The notes under the pieces: model-generated
Told to the model about the DNA's origin: nothing
Database searches by the model: none
What the model saw: the letters and a program-made list of their open reading frames with translations, nothing else
Made by a program: the position numbers and the translations under genes
In this document: positions 1 through 8,165 of the stretch, piece by piece
How positions within the stretch are numbered: the first letter of the stretch is position 1
Layout of the letters: every line of letters begins with the position of its first letter
Assembly: GCF_900302495.1 (NCBI RefSeq)
Contig: NZ_OMKW01000002.1
Location: 868,001 to 932,000 of the forward strand
Length of the DNA: 64,000 nt
Direction: 5' to 3'
Source: Pontivivens insulae
GTDB lineage: Bacteria > Pseudomonadota > Alphaproteobacteria > Rhodobacterales > Rhodobacteraceae

Positions 1-171
1 CTGGTTGACCGCCTTGTTATCATGCAGGCCGGGCTGGTGCTGGGTCGGGACGGTTTGGCAGGCGTCGGCGCGATGGCAGATCAATCCCTCGCAGATTTCG
101 CCCGCTGGAGACTGGTCGAGTTGCGGCGCATCGGCAGCGATACAATGTCGGAATTCCGTCCGCTACGCTGA
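1..171 (+). CDS. ribD: RibD, C-terminal end only (riboflavin deaminase/reductase)
   Basis: The window opens inside a gene whose last 56 codons are visible. The peptide has the pattern of the RibD reductase C-terminus: LVDRLVIMQAGLVLGRD, then SLADFARWRLVELRRIGSD. E. coli RibD ends with the same spacing of LVD, LG-D, LAD and E-R--G-D (family knowledge, from memory). RibD deaminates and reduces the pyrimidine intermediate of riboflavin synthesis. The gene converges on kpsC with only three bases between the stop codons. The next rib gene, ribE, lies 4.5 kb downstream on the same strand, beyond the capsule genes. With so short a fragment the assignment is good but not certain. Confidence 0.78.
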   Translation: MVDRLVIMQAGLVLGRDGLAGVGAMADQSLADFARWRLVELRRIGSDTMSEFRPLR

Positions 172-174
172 CGG

Positions 175-2082
175 TCAGCGGTCCTGCAGGAAACTCCAAA
201 ACCGCGCACGCCAGTCGGCCCTGCCCTCACCGGGCGCCTCGATCCAATCGAGCAGAGTTTCCACGCTACAAATCTGTTGGCTGATTGGGTGCAGATAGAT
301 GGGATAGTCGATCAGGGCTGCATGAATGAGTTGGTCCAGTGTAGGCCGCGCCTGTCGACGGACCGGAGCTCCGTGCAGATCTGTCGTCAAGCCCCACCCG
401 GCGTAGAAGGGCTGGCCCAGACATGTGACCGGTTTTGCGCGGATCAGCGCCTCGAACCCGGCGAGGGACGTGTTTGTCCACACCATATCGGTCGCCTCGA
501 TCAGCTGAGTGATGTCCCCGTCCGTTGAAACAAGATCCGCGACGTCTGACTGTGTAAGCCCCTGCCGATACCCTGCGGAGACGTCGGGATGTGGCCGAAA
601 GAGGATGAACGCGTCAGGATGGGCTGCACGGGCTGCGTTGAGAACAGCACGATCTCCGCCCGCAACACCTCCCAGGCGCACAGACGCATCATCCGCCACC
701 TGCCCCGGCACCAGAAGGATCGGTTTGTCAGCGGGCAGATGATCGAAGCCCACGGATTGCAGATTGTACTTGCTGATGCCCCTCTCAACGAGGCGCGCGC
801 GCAGACGGACCACGCGTTTGATTGCGGCGTCCGGCAATTTTGGGGCGGCCGTGATCAGGCGCTCCAGCTCGCTGGCGCGGTTCGGATCAAAATGCACCCC
901 CATCGCATCATAGCAAAGGGACGCCGGTGGCGTCAGCGCAGCGCCGAGCCCGCGGGACCGGATGAAGCCATCCTCAATCCGGGCCATGTCCTCTCCCGCC
1001 GGGACTTTTGACGCCCAGCCGACTTTTCGCCCGGATGGCGCGGAGAAGCGCACCGATGCGCCGCCGCTGGCAAGCATCCGTTTGACCTGCGCGCGCTTCC
1101 AGCGGCTGCAACCAATCACATTGATCGAAGCGCGTCCCATGCGCTGCGCCACTGACTTGCGCGCCGCAAGATCCTGTACAGTTTCGAGCAGCGACCGGGG
1201 CCGCCCGCTTGCCGGCTCAAACCAGCCGCACGCCTGCGCCCATCCCCCTTCGAACAGCTCCTCCGCAGTCAGATTGGCCCGGCGGCGGGGCAAGTCCTGA
1301 AGGTCCACGCTGAGGCCCCAGCCTGCATACCAAGGCGTTCCATGAACGACCGGCTTATGCCCGGCCAAAATGGCCTCTGCTCCCAAATGAGAGCTCATCA
1401 CATGGACCGCGTCTGCGCGCTCCATCACACGCCACGGATTGTGTCCGGGTGGCAGCAGGGAAATCCCTGCTTTCAAATCGGCAGCCCCAAGATGCGAAAG
1501 GTCGCTTGCAGGATGGGTGCGAATAACAATCTGGCTGTCGGGATAGTCCCGCTGCACAAAGCCCAGCATCTCCCTGAAAGCCTCTCCGCCAACCCCGCCG
1601 AGGGCCGCGTCCTGCGGCACCTGATCCGCAATGAGTACGAATTTCTTCGGGAGGGTGAGGGAGCCATCCGTCCAATGGTTGAACTTCGACAGCTGATAGT
1701 GGCGCAAGAGATCCAGTGCTTCCAGCGTTTCGGTCGCGGGTTCCGGCCTGCGGTTCAGCCGTAGCTCAAGCTGGCTTGGCCCGCTTGCATCGAAATGCGG
1801 GCCGTCGAGATCCACGAACAGGCCAAGGGGCGGCATTTGCCCCGGACGAACACTGCGTAGGAAGGCATCCTCAAGGTGAACGACCGGCAGGCCGCGCCGT
1901 TCTGCGAGAGCCAGACCGCGAGCGGCCACGGGCTTATTGCCCCAGACACCAATCGCATCACATGACGTCCACCCCGGCACCACGCGCCAACCCAGCCCAG
2001 CCAACGCACGGATCAGCCATGGCTGACGTGGAAAACCCAGACTGACGACACCGAGCCGCTTGAGCGGCTCCGCGCCACTCAT
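175..2082 (-). CDS. kpsC: KpsC-like capsule polysaccharide (beta-Kdo linker) glycosyltransferase
   Basis: 635 residues made of two homologous capsule-synthesis modules. Module one carries VLIADQVPQDA (about 149-159) and WYAGWGLSVD (251-260). Module two carries ILLVPGQVADDA (about 455-466) and FYAGWGLTTD (559-568). This duplicated layout is that of KpsC (E. coli form about 675 aa), whose two active sites build the poly-Kdo linker joining group 2-type capsules to a lipid at the cytoplasmic face of the inner membrane. The gene is last in the kpsS-export lipoprotein-kpsC block and starts six bases after the export gene stops, so it is probably co-transcribed. Kdo specificity is inferred from the family. 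Confidence 0.9.
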   Translation of the reverse strand: MSGAEPLKRLGVVSLGFPRQPWLIRALAGLGWRVVPGWTSCDAIGVWGNKPVAARGLALAERRGLPVVHLEDAFLRSVRPGQMPPLGLFVDLDGPHFDASGPSQLELRLNRRPEPATETLEALDLLRHYQLSKFNHWTDGSLTLPKKFVLIADQVPQDAALGGVGGEAFREMLGFVQRDYPDSQIVIRTHPASDLSHLGAADLKAGISLLPPGHNPWRVMERADAVHVMSSHLGAEAILAGHKPVVHGTPWYAGWGLSVDLQDLPRRRANLTAEELFEGGWAQACGWFEPASGRPRSLLETVQDLAARKSVAQRMGRASINVIGCSRWKRAQVKRMLASGGASVRFSAPSGRKVGWASKVPAGEDMARIEDGFIRSRGLGAALTPPASLCYDAMGVHFDPNRASELERLITAAPKLPDAAIKRVVRLRARLVERGISKYNLQSVGFDHLPADKPILLVPGQVADDASVRLGGVAGGDRAVLNAARAAHPDAFILFRPHPDVSAGYRQGLTQSDVADLVSTDGDITQLIEATDMVWTNTSLAGFEALIRAKPVTCLGQPFYAGWGLTTDLHGAPVRRQARPTLDQLIHAALIDYPIYLHPISQQICSVETLLDWIEAPGEGRADWRARFWSFLQDR

Positions 2083-2088
2083 TTTGTC

Positions 2089-3219
2089 TTAGCTGCCATC
2101 CAGCACACTTGCCGTAGAGGTGACGGCCTGAATCGGCGGGCTGATCGCCCCGACGATCTTGAGGAACTGCACATAGGGTGCTTCCGAGACATAGACGATA
2201 TCGTCGTCCCGAACCGAGAAACTGCTGGCCGTGAAGAACGCCGCAGGGGCGGTCAAATCGAGCACATAGGCCACACGCACCGTGCCACTGCTATCTGGCG
2301 GTGTGGCGAAACGGCTGTAAACCTCGGCTTCTTCTTCACGCAGGACAAAAACACCTCGTGGGTCGGCGGTATTCGGGTTGAGGCCACCCATCGTCGCAAT
2401 TGCTTCCATGAGAGAGATATCGCGCCCCGGGAACTCAACACTGGTCTGAGAGCCAAGCTCACCCAACGCGATGAACGATCTCGGATCACGCTCGATGCTG
2501 ATGATATCACCACCGCGCAATGCAATATCAGCATCGGGATCCATCAGGACATCTTCAAGCCATACCCGGCTGACCATATCCCCACGGCGGATGGAGACCT
2601 GTGCGACATCGGTGTCCACGCCGGACGCAGCAACATTTGCCATAAGACCGGCAAGCGTTCTGGTCGCGGCCTCAATCGGCACATCACCGATTGGCCCTTC
2701 TGCGCCAATCACCCGTACGGTGTTGCTACCTGAGGACGTCAGCCGAACCTCTACCTGTGGTTCAGGCGTCATTTCAGCCAGGCGGCTCGTCAGATCGCGC
2801 CGGATTTGTTCAATCGAGCGGCCAGAGGCGCGAACCATGCCGACCTGCGGCATGAAAAAGCGACCATCCAGGCCGACACGCATGTCACCGAGCGTCGTCG
2901 CACTGCCCTCTCCCCCGCCAAACAAGGGGAACTGGCCATTCTCCCAAACCGTGATGTCGAGGACGTCGAGGGGCTGGATGACCTCGATATTCGTCAGACC
3001 TGCGACCTGAAAGGCCGGGCTGAAGAACAGCGGTTCGTCATATTGGGTATCGCGGGCGACCTGAGCATCAATGGGGATGATGGCAATCGCCGGGCTTCCA
3101 TCGGCGGGCTGGGCCGTAATCTCTTCGATGGTGGGGCCAGAGCGTGGCAAGCTTGCGCAGCCGGCAAGCGCTGCAAAGGCCACGACCGTGGCAGCCGCCC
3201 GGAACGTTGCTGTTTTCAT
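2089..3219 (-). CDS. Polysaccharide export outer-membrane lipoprotein (Wza/KpsD family)
   Basis: A 376-residue lipoprotein from the chosen ATG. The N-terminus is a signal peptide with lipobox LAGC and lipidation Cys21. A longer reading to 3309 adds 30 residues that would hide the signal peptide, and the chosen ATG has a GAGGCGGACAG ribosome site. The Poly_export domain follows (DVLDITVWENGQFP), then SLBB-like repeats (VRVIGAEGPIGDVPI, IALGELGSQTSVEFPG). Members of this family form or gate the outer-membrane exit for capsule or exopolysaccharide. Sitting between kpsS and kpsC, it should export the capsule whose linker they make. KpsE, KpsM and KpsT partners are not in the window. Confidence 0.88.
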   Translation of the reverse strand: MKTATFRAAATVVAFAALAGCASLPRSGPTIEEITAQPADGSPAIAIIPIDAQVARDTQYDEPLFFSPAFQVAGLTNIEVIQPLDVLDITVWENGQFPLFGGGEGSATTLGDMRVGLDGRFFMPQVGMVRASGRSIEQIRRDLTSRLAEMTPEPQVEVRLTSSGSNTVRVIGAEGPIGDVPIEAATRTLAGLMANVAASGVDTDVAQVSIRRGDMVSRVWLEDVLMDPDADIALRGGDIISIERDPRSFIALGELGSQTSVEFPGRDISLMEAIATMGGLNPNTADPRGVFVLREEEAEVYSRFATPPDSSGTVRVAYVLDLTAPAAFFTASSFSVRDDDIVYVSEAPYVQFLKIVGAISPPIQAVTSTASVLDGS

Positions 3220-3305
3220 CTGTCCGCCTCGTTTTCTTGGTGCAGATCTGTGTCCGCCTTTGGCCGCGACGCTAGCAGCGGCACAGGAGCGACCAAAGCA
3301 AATTC

Positions 3306-4616
3306 TCATTTTCGGCGGGCGCTGAGTGACAGAACATTTCCATCTGTGACCTTCGCGCCGCGCTCTGCCCCTCCACGAATGACGCTGTAGGGGTCGGCCT
3401 CTCGCATCATCATGGCCGGCAGAAGGCGCAGCAAACTGCGGCGACCGGAGCGTGTGTAAAAGCCGCCGGGCACCTGCGACGTCATCAACATGGCGCGTCG
3501 AAAGGCCAGGTAGGCCGTGTGATCGGGACGCTGCGGGTCGGCAAAAAACTGCGTCAGCGGTTGATGGCTGACCAGGCCCGGACGGTCATAGACCGAGCGA
3601 CCGAACGCCCGCAGTGGCAAATTGCGCCACAAAGCCTGCTGAGCCGCGGTTGAGTTCACCGTCACTGCACTGCGCGCATTGTCGAGAAGGGTCGCCAACC
3701 GCTCCCCTTCGAGGAAGTGAACCCGGCCCGCCAAATCGTGACGCGCGGCGAGCGTGTGCATCCACGCCTCCAGACGGTCGCGGCCATCCTCGAACGGATG
3801 GGCCTTGAAAACGAGGTGATCGCCTTCGGGCGCACCCTGAGCGAAGGCCTTCGCCACATCGGACATGAACGCGCGCATATCGTCATAATGGCTGTGGTTC
3901 TGGATTGAGGCATCGTGACCAAGTTGCAGGAGAACCAGATGATATGGCGCGTTCGCCCGCATCAACGCTCGTTCCCGCGCCCTGCGCCGGATCAGGCGAA
4001 AAGGATGCGTCGTCAGGGCACGCATCGCGTGGCGCAAGTCCTGCGATGCCGTTGCCGGCCGGTGGGCGGCATAACGGGGCCAGCGTTTACGCCCGCGCCA
4101 GACCCGCGCATGGTAGATCACACCATGCCAAAGATGACCCCACATCGCCCCCCATTGATCCGGGGCCGCCTGAAGCGGCGTCGTGGCGTCAACCGAGGCA
4201 ATATCCGATGAACCGATTTGCAGCATCGGTGATGCACCGTTCACCCCCCCACGCTCATAAGTGATCCAATGGGGCCTAAGGTACCCCTCTTCGAGAAAGT
4301 GGACGGTGATGCCCAGGCTACCGGCCGCAGCCGCTGTCATTTTGTGGTAGGCGCGGCTGTCACCGTAGAGAATGACATCCGTGATCCCGCGGCCCATCAG
4401 CACATCGGTGATGAAGTCGGCGAAACCGCGAATACCCGCGCCAAAACAAATCTGAGTGTCAGGATCGCGCCACTCAGCAGCGTCACCGCCATTCAGGGAA
4501 AGACGGGTGGTTCGACAGCCCGCGGCCCGCAACGCGCCTGCAAATTGACGCACAAACGGGCCGTGCGGTCCCTGCACGAACAGAAAGTGGCGTCTTTGCG
4601 CGATTTCCGCGTCCAT
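3306..4616 (-). CDS. kpsS: KpsS-like capsule polysaccharide transferase
   Basis: 436 residues from the ATG that follows a strong GGGGGGA ribosome site; an in-frame upstream start at 4664 is possible but lacks one. The N-terminus HFLFVQGPHGPFVRQFA, then VILYGDSRAYHKM and HFLEEGYLRPHWITYE, are typical of KpsS, which adds the first beta-Kdo of the capsule linker before KpsC extends it. The C-terminal half has the SAVTVNSTAAQQAL segment of this superfamily. It is first in the capsule block, 86 bases ahead of the export lipoprotein, and divergent from ribE across about 100 bp, where promoters for both directions are expected. Confidence 0.87.
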   Translation of the reverse strand: MDAEIAQRRHFLFVQGPHGPFVRQFAGALRAAGCRTTRLSLNGGDAAEWRDPDTQICFGAGIRGFADFITDVLMGRGITDVILYGDSRAYHKMTAAAAGSLGITVHFLEEGYLRPHWITYERGGVNGASPMLQIGSSDIASVDATTPLQAAPDQWGAMWGHLWHGVIYHARVWRGRKRWPRYAAHRPATASQDLRHAMRALTTHPFRLIRRRARERALMRANAPYHLVLLQLGHDASIQNHSHYDDMRAFMSDVAKAFAQGAPEGDHLVFKAHPFEDGRDRLEAWMHTLAARHDLAGRVHFLEGERLATLLDNARSAVTVNSTAAQQALWRNLPLRAFGRSVYDRPGLVSHQPLTQFFADPQRPDHTAYLAFRRAMLMTSQVPGGFYTRSGRRSLLRLLPAMMMREADPYSVIRGGAERGAKVTDGNVLSLSARRK

Positions 4617-4722
4617 CCTATCCCCCCGGAATGCGCCCCCCATACGCGCACAAATCCTTGCCAATCGGGCTTGGCACGCATAGCTGATGGCTCAATTGGA
4701 CAACAGCGAGGCGCGTCAGGCG

Positions 4723-5331
4723 ATGTTCACTGGAATCATTACCGATATTGGAACGGTGGAGCAAACTGAGATGCGGGGGGACCTGCATGTTCGCATCGCC
4801 ACGTCTTATGATCCCGCCGGTATTGATCTGGGTGCGTCCATCGCATGCGACGGGTGTTGCCTGACAGTGACCGACCGTGGATCGCAGGGCGGCCAGAACT
4901 GGTTCGACGTCACGATCAGTGCCGAAAGCATCGACAAAACGACAGCCGGGACCTGGGCGCCCGGTCGTCGACTGAACCTGGAGCGGGCCCTGAAAGTCGG
5001 CGACGAGCTGGGCGGTCACATCGTGTCGGGCCATGTGGACGGACTGGCCGAGGTCATGGCCGTTGAGGATGAGGGCGAGAGCACGCGCGTCACGCTGCGC
5101 GCCCCGATCGCTCTGGCCCGCTTCATAGCACCCAAAGGATCTGTCGCGCTGAACGGGACGTCGCTGACAGTGAATGATGTCGACCATTGCGATTTCGGCA
5201 TCAACTTCATTCCACATACCAAAGAGCAGACAACCTGGGGCAACGTGGCCGTGGGCGACCAGATCAATCTGGAAATCGACACGCTGGCCCGCTATGTCGC
5301 GCGGCTCGCAGATATGCAGGACAAGACATGA
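4723..5331 (+). CDS. ribE: Riboflavin synthase
   Basis: 202 residues starting at the canonical MFTGIITDIG; an in-frame ATG 36 bases upstream would add 12 residues not usual for the family. The enzyme dismutates two 6,7-dimethyl-8-ribityllumazine to riboflavin. Two lumazine-binding repeats are visible: the first with ACDGCCLTVTD, the second beginning near KVGDELGGHIVSGHVDG with SLTVNDVDHCDFGINFIP. The stop overlaps the ribBX start (ATGA), and ribH and nusB follow, so these form an operon. The usual upstream partner ribD lies across the capsule genes. Confidence 0.95.
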   Translation: MFTGIITDIGTVEQTEMRGDLHVRIATSYDPAGIDLGASIACDGCCLTVTDRGSQGGQNWFDVTISAESIDKTTAGTWAPGRRLNLERALKVGDELGGHIVSGHVDGLAEVMAVEDEGESTRVTLRAPIALARFIAPKGSVALNGTSLTVNDVDHCDFGINFIPHTKEQTTWGNVAVGDQINLEIDTLARYVARLADMQDKT

Positions 5332-6422
5332 CCGACTACGCCGATGCAATCTCTCCGGTTGCGGACATTATCGCGGACGCGAAAGCGGGCCGGATGTTCA
5401 TCCTCGTGGATCATGAGGATCGGGAGAATGAGGGCGATCTGGTGATCCCTGCTGTTCATGCGGATGCGGCGGCGATCAATTTTATGGCCAAATACGGCCG
5501 CGGGCTGATCTGCCTTACCCTGACGGGGGAACGGCTCGACGCGCTCGGCCTGCCCATGATGGCGCAGAGCAACTCATCCCGTCACGAAACGGCTTTCACC
5601 GTTTCGATCGAGGCCCGTGAAGGGGTCACAACCGGGATCTCTGCCGCCGACCGGGCGCAGACTGTTGCCGTTGCTATCTCGACCCAATCAGGACCGCAGG
5701 ATATTGCGACCCCGGGTCATGTCTTCCCCCTGCGCGCCCGCGAGGGTGGCGTTCTGGTTCGCGCCGGACATACTGAGGCAGCCGTTGATATTTCCCGCCT
5801 TGCGGGCGTTGATCCCTCCGGCGTGATCTGTGAGATCATGAAAGAAGACGGTGAAATGGCGCGGCTGCCCGATCTGGTGGAGTTCGCGAAAGAGCATGAC
5901 CTGAAGATCGGAACAATCTCGGATCTGATCGCGTATCGCCGGAAACATGACAATCTGGTGCGGGAGCGGACCCAGCAGCAGGTCACGTCCGAATATGGGG
6001 GCGACTGGACCCTGCGGGTCTTTTCAGACCTTACCGGCGGCGCGGAGCATCTTGCCATGACCAAGGGCGACGTGACCGACGGACCGGTTCTGGTTCGAAT
6101 GCATGCGGCAAATCCACTGGAAGACATGCTTGCCCTGAAACCCGGCCGGGCACACCAGCTCGGACAATCCATGCGCATGATTGCGGATGAGGGTCGTGGC
6201 GTTGTTGTCCTCTTACGCGATATGAGCGCGGACATGGCGATGGATGGTGAGGTCTCGAACGACACGCTGCGCAACTATGGAACTGGAGCACAGATCCTGA
6301 ATGCGCTTGGCGTGCGGGAGCTGGAGCTTCTGACCAACTCGGGCGTTCCCAAGGTCGTAGGACTCGAAGGCTACGGGCTGACGATCACCGGAACACGCCC
6401 CATCCCAGACAAGGAGGTCTGA
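5328..6422 (+). CDS. ribB: RibBX: DHBP synthase fused to a degenerate GTP cyclohydrolase II domain
   Basis: 364 residues. Residues 1-205 are 3,4-dihydroxy-2-butanone 4-phosphate synthase, with the acidic motif DRENEGD (31-37) and RHETAFTVS. Residues about 220-360 have the GTP cyclohydrolase II fold (KPGRAHQLGQS, LRNYGTGAQIL, LTNSGVPKVVGLEGYGL). The zinc ligands of true GCH II (Cys-x10-Cys-x-Cys) are absent: residues 251-300 contain no cysteine, and the whole protein has only C62 and C168. It should therefore make the four-carbon riboflavin precursor but not open GTP, as described for RibBX proteins. A separate ribA is expected elsewhere. It is translationally coupled to ribE by a 4-base overlap. 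Confidence 0.92.
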   Translation: MTDYADAISPVADIIADAKAGRMFILVDHEDRENEGDLVIPAVHADAAAINFMAKYGRGLICLTLTGERLDALGLPMMAQSNSSRHETAFTVSIEAREGVTTGISAADRAQTVAVAISTQSGPQDIATPGHVFPLRAREGGVLVRAGHTEAAVDISRLAGVDPSGVICEIMKEDGEMARLPDLVEFAKEHDLKIGTISDLIAYRRKHDNLVRERTQQQVTSEYGGDWTLRVFSDLTGGAEHLAMTKGDVTDGPVLVRMHAANPLEDMLALKPGRAHQLGQSMRMIADEGRGVVVLLRDMSADMAMDGEVSNDTLRNYGTGAQILNALGVRELELLTNSGVPKVVGLEGYGLTITGTRPIPDKEV

Positions 6423-6425
6423 GAC

Positions 6426-6968
6426 ATGGCCAGCCATGAAGAGCATTTCATCTTTCCCGCCCCTAAATTGGCACCTGCTCCGCATCTGCTTTTGGTGACG
6501 GCTCCCTTCTACCGCGGCATCGCGGACATGATGATCAGCGGCGCTGCCGGTGCTTTGGACGGGGTCGGCGCGACATATGACGCGATTGAAGTGCCCGGAG
6601 CCCTTGAAGTGCCCACCGCCATCCGGCTCGCCGCGCGCGCTGGACGTTATGACGGCTTTGTTGCCCTCGGCTGCGTCATTCGCGGCGCGACGACGCATTA
6701 CGAGACGGTTTGCAATGACAGCTCCCGCGCCATCACGCTGCTGGGTCTTGAGGGGCATTGCATCGGCAACGGGATTCTGACGGTCGAAAATATGGATCAG
6801 GCAATTGAGCGGGCCGAGCCTGCGCAAATGAACAAAGGCGCCGGCGCGGCGATTGCGGCCTTGCGTCTGGTTGAGCTAGAGCGCAAATACGCCTCTCCTG
6901 CCCCCGTGGCCGATCCCCGAGACAACATTGTGATTGCCGGAAGTCCCGGCGCGAAGGACATCGCCTGA
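6426..6968 (+). CDS. ribH: 6,7-dimethyl-8-ribityllumazine synthase
   Basis: 180 residues of the lumazine synthase family. It condenses the DHBP made by RibBX with the ribityl-aminouracil from the RibD branch. Visible signatures are LLVTAPFYRGIADMM, the substrate loop VPGALEVPTAI and FVALGCVIRGATTHYE with the catalytic-region histidine. The start follows the ribBX stop by three bases, with AAGGAGG just upstream at the end of ribBX. The stop precedes nusB by one base. Confidence 0.96.
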   Translation: MASHEEHFIFPAPKLAPAPHLLLVTAPFYRGIADMMISGAAGALDGVGATYDAIEVPGALEVPTAIRLAARAGRYDGFVALGCVIRGATTHYETVCNDSSRAITLLGLEGHCIGNGILTVENMDQAIERAEPAQMNKGAGAAIAALRLVELERKYASPAPVADPRDNIVIAGSPGAKDIA

Positions 6969-6969
6969 C

Positions 6970-7458
6970 ATGCCAAGACCCGTTCCCAAGCCCAGCCGCG
7001 AAGAAAAACGGCAAATGCGCTCCGCCTCCCGTCTGTTCGCCGTTCAGGCCCTTTTCCAGATGGAGCAATCAGGTGCAGGCATGGACCGCGTTCGCGAAGA
7101 GTTCGAGACGCATCGCTTTGGCCGTGAGATGGACGGGGATACCTATCAGGAAGGGGATGTCGATCTGTTCCGCGCAACCTTGAGCAAGGCGATAGAAGCT
7201 CAGGCTGAGATTGATCAGGCAACAGACCGCGCCCTTGTGGAGCGTTGGCCGCTTGGGAAAATCGACCCTACCCTGCGCGCCCTGTTCCGCGCGGCAGGGG
7301 CTGAGATCATGGGCAAAGGCACCCCCCCGAAGGTGGTGATCACCGAATATGTCGATGTTGCGAAAGCGTTTTTCCCAGACGGGAAAGAGAGCCGCTTCGT
7401 GAATGCCGTGCTCGATCACATGGCGCGGGAAATCCAACCGGAGGCATTTGCCGGATGA
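6970..7458 (+). CDS. nusB: Transcription antitermination factor NusB
   Basis: 162 residues from the ATG one base after ribH stops. The N-terminal helix SASRLFAVQALFQMEQ and the C-terminal AKAFFPDGKESRFVNAVLD match NusB, the all-helical partner of NusE (S10) that binds boxA RNA and promotes rRNA antitermination. The ribH-nusB arrangement is widespread in proteobacteria. The stop overlaps the next gene by four bases (ATGA). Confidence 0.95.
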   Translation: MPRPVPKPSREEKRQMRSASRLFAVQALFQMEQSGAGMDRVREEFETHRFGREMDGDTYQEGDVDLFRATLSKAIEAQAEIDQATDRALVERWPLGKIDPTLRALFRAAGAEIMGKGTPPKVVITEYVDVAKAFFPDGKESRFVNAVLDHMAREIQPEAFAG

Positions 7459-8162
7459 GAGCCAGCAATGTGGTGAGCGAGACGTTTTCGGTTCTGACGT
7501 CAGGGCTTTGGGTTCTTTTCCCGATTGCCTTTGCGGGCACGGCGATGCTCGAGATCATCACGGCACTCTTTTTTGCGAGACCAATAGGCGACGGAACTGC
7601 GGTGACCACGCCCGAAGAGATGCTGGGCGCGATGTTCAGCGCGCAGGGCCTTTTCTCTCAGCTTCCGGCGCTATTCATCGGGACCTATGTGAACCTGCTG
7701 GTGGTCCGTATCAGCTGGGCCTTGCTGACCGGCGAGCCACTGGACGTCAACACCTGGGCCCGGCAGATGATCCCGCTGACCATTCCGGGTGTGATGGTGA
7801 CGTTCAGCGCACTGTTCCTGATCCTCGCTGGTGTTGCCCTGTTCATTATTCCAGGACTGATCCTGACGGCCCTCTTGATGGTAATCCTGCCGGTACTTGT
7901 CATCGAAGGGGTGACCGGGCCGGTCAGTGCTATGTTGCGATCCCGTGAGTTGATGCAGGAGCATCTGTTCACCATGATCGGATTGGTGCTGCTGCTGATC
8001 CTTGCAGCATTTGGCGTGCTTACGATTGTTACGCCCATTCTGATGCTCGCCGACAGCCTGTCCGCTGGCCTGCTGGTGTCTGCAGCGATCGGTTCGATCC
8101 TCACGATCTTCAGCGCGGCGCTGCCCACGGTGATCTATCGTCAGGTGATCCAGCAGGGTTGA
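7455..8162 (+). CDS. Multi-pass membrane protein of unknown function
   Basis: 235 residues with about five to six hydrophobic segments (near 15-40, 65-90, 105-150, 165-195 and 200-225) and no catalytic motif that I recognise. The pattern resembles the glycerophosphodiester-phosphodiesterase membrane-domain/YciC-like superfamily, but this is a loose impression. It overlaps the nusB stop by four bases and ends four bases before the convergent M48 gene. It is likely co-transcribed with the riboflavin operon; a link to flavin metabolism is not implied. Confidence 0.7.
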   Translation: MRASNVVSETFSVLTSGLWVLFPIAFAGTAMLEIITALFFARPIGDGTAVTTPEEMLGAMFSAQGLFSQLPALFIGTYVNLLVVRISWALLTGEPLDVNTWARQMIPLTIPGVMVTFSALFLILAGVALFIIPGLILTALLMVILPVLVIEGVTGPVSAMLRSRELMQEHLFTMIGLVLLLILAAFGVLTIVTPILMLADSLSAGLLVSAAIGSILTIFSAALPTVIYRQVIQQG

Positions 8163-8165
8163 GCG

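Noticed and set aside
4617-4722. FMN riboswitch upstream of ribE
   Set aside because: The gap is only about 106 bp and shows none of the conserved FMN-element segments.
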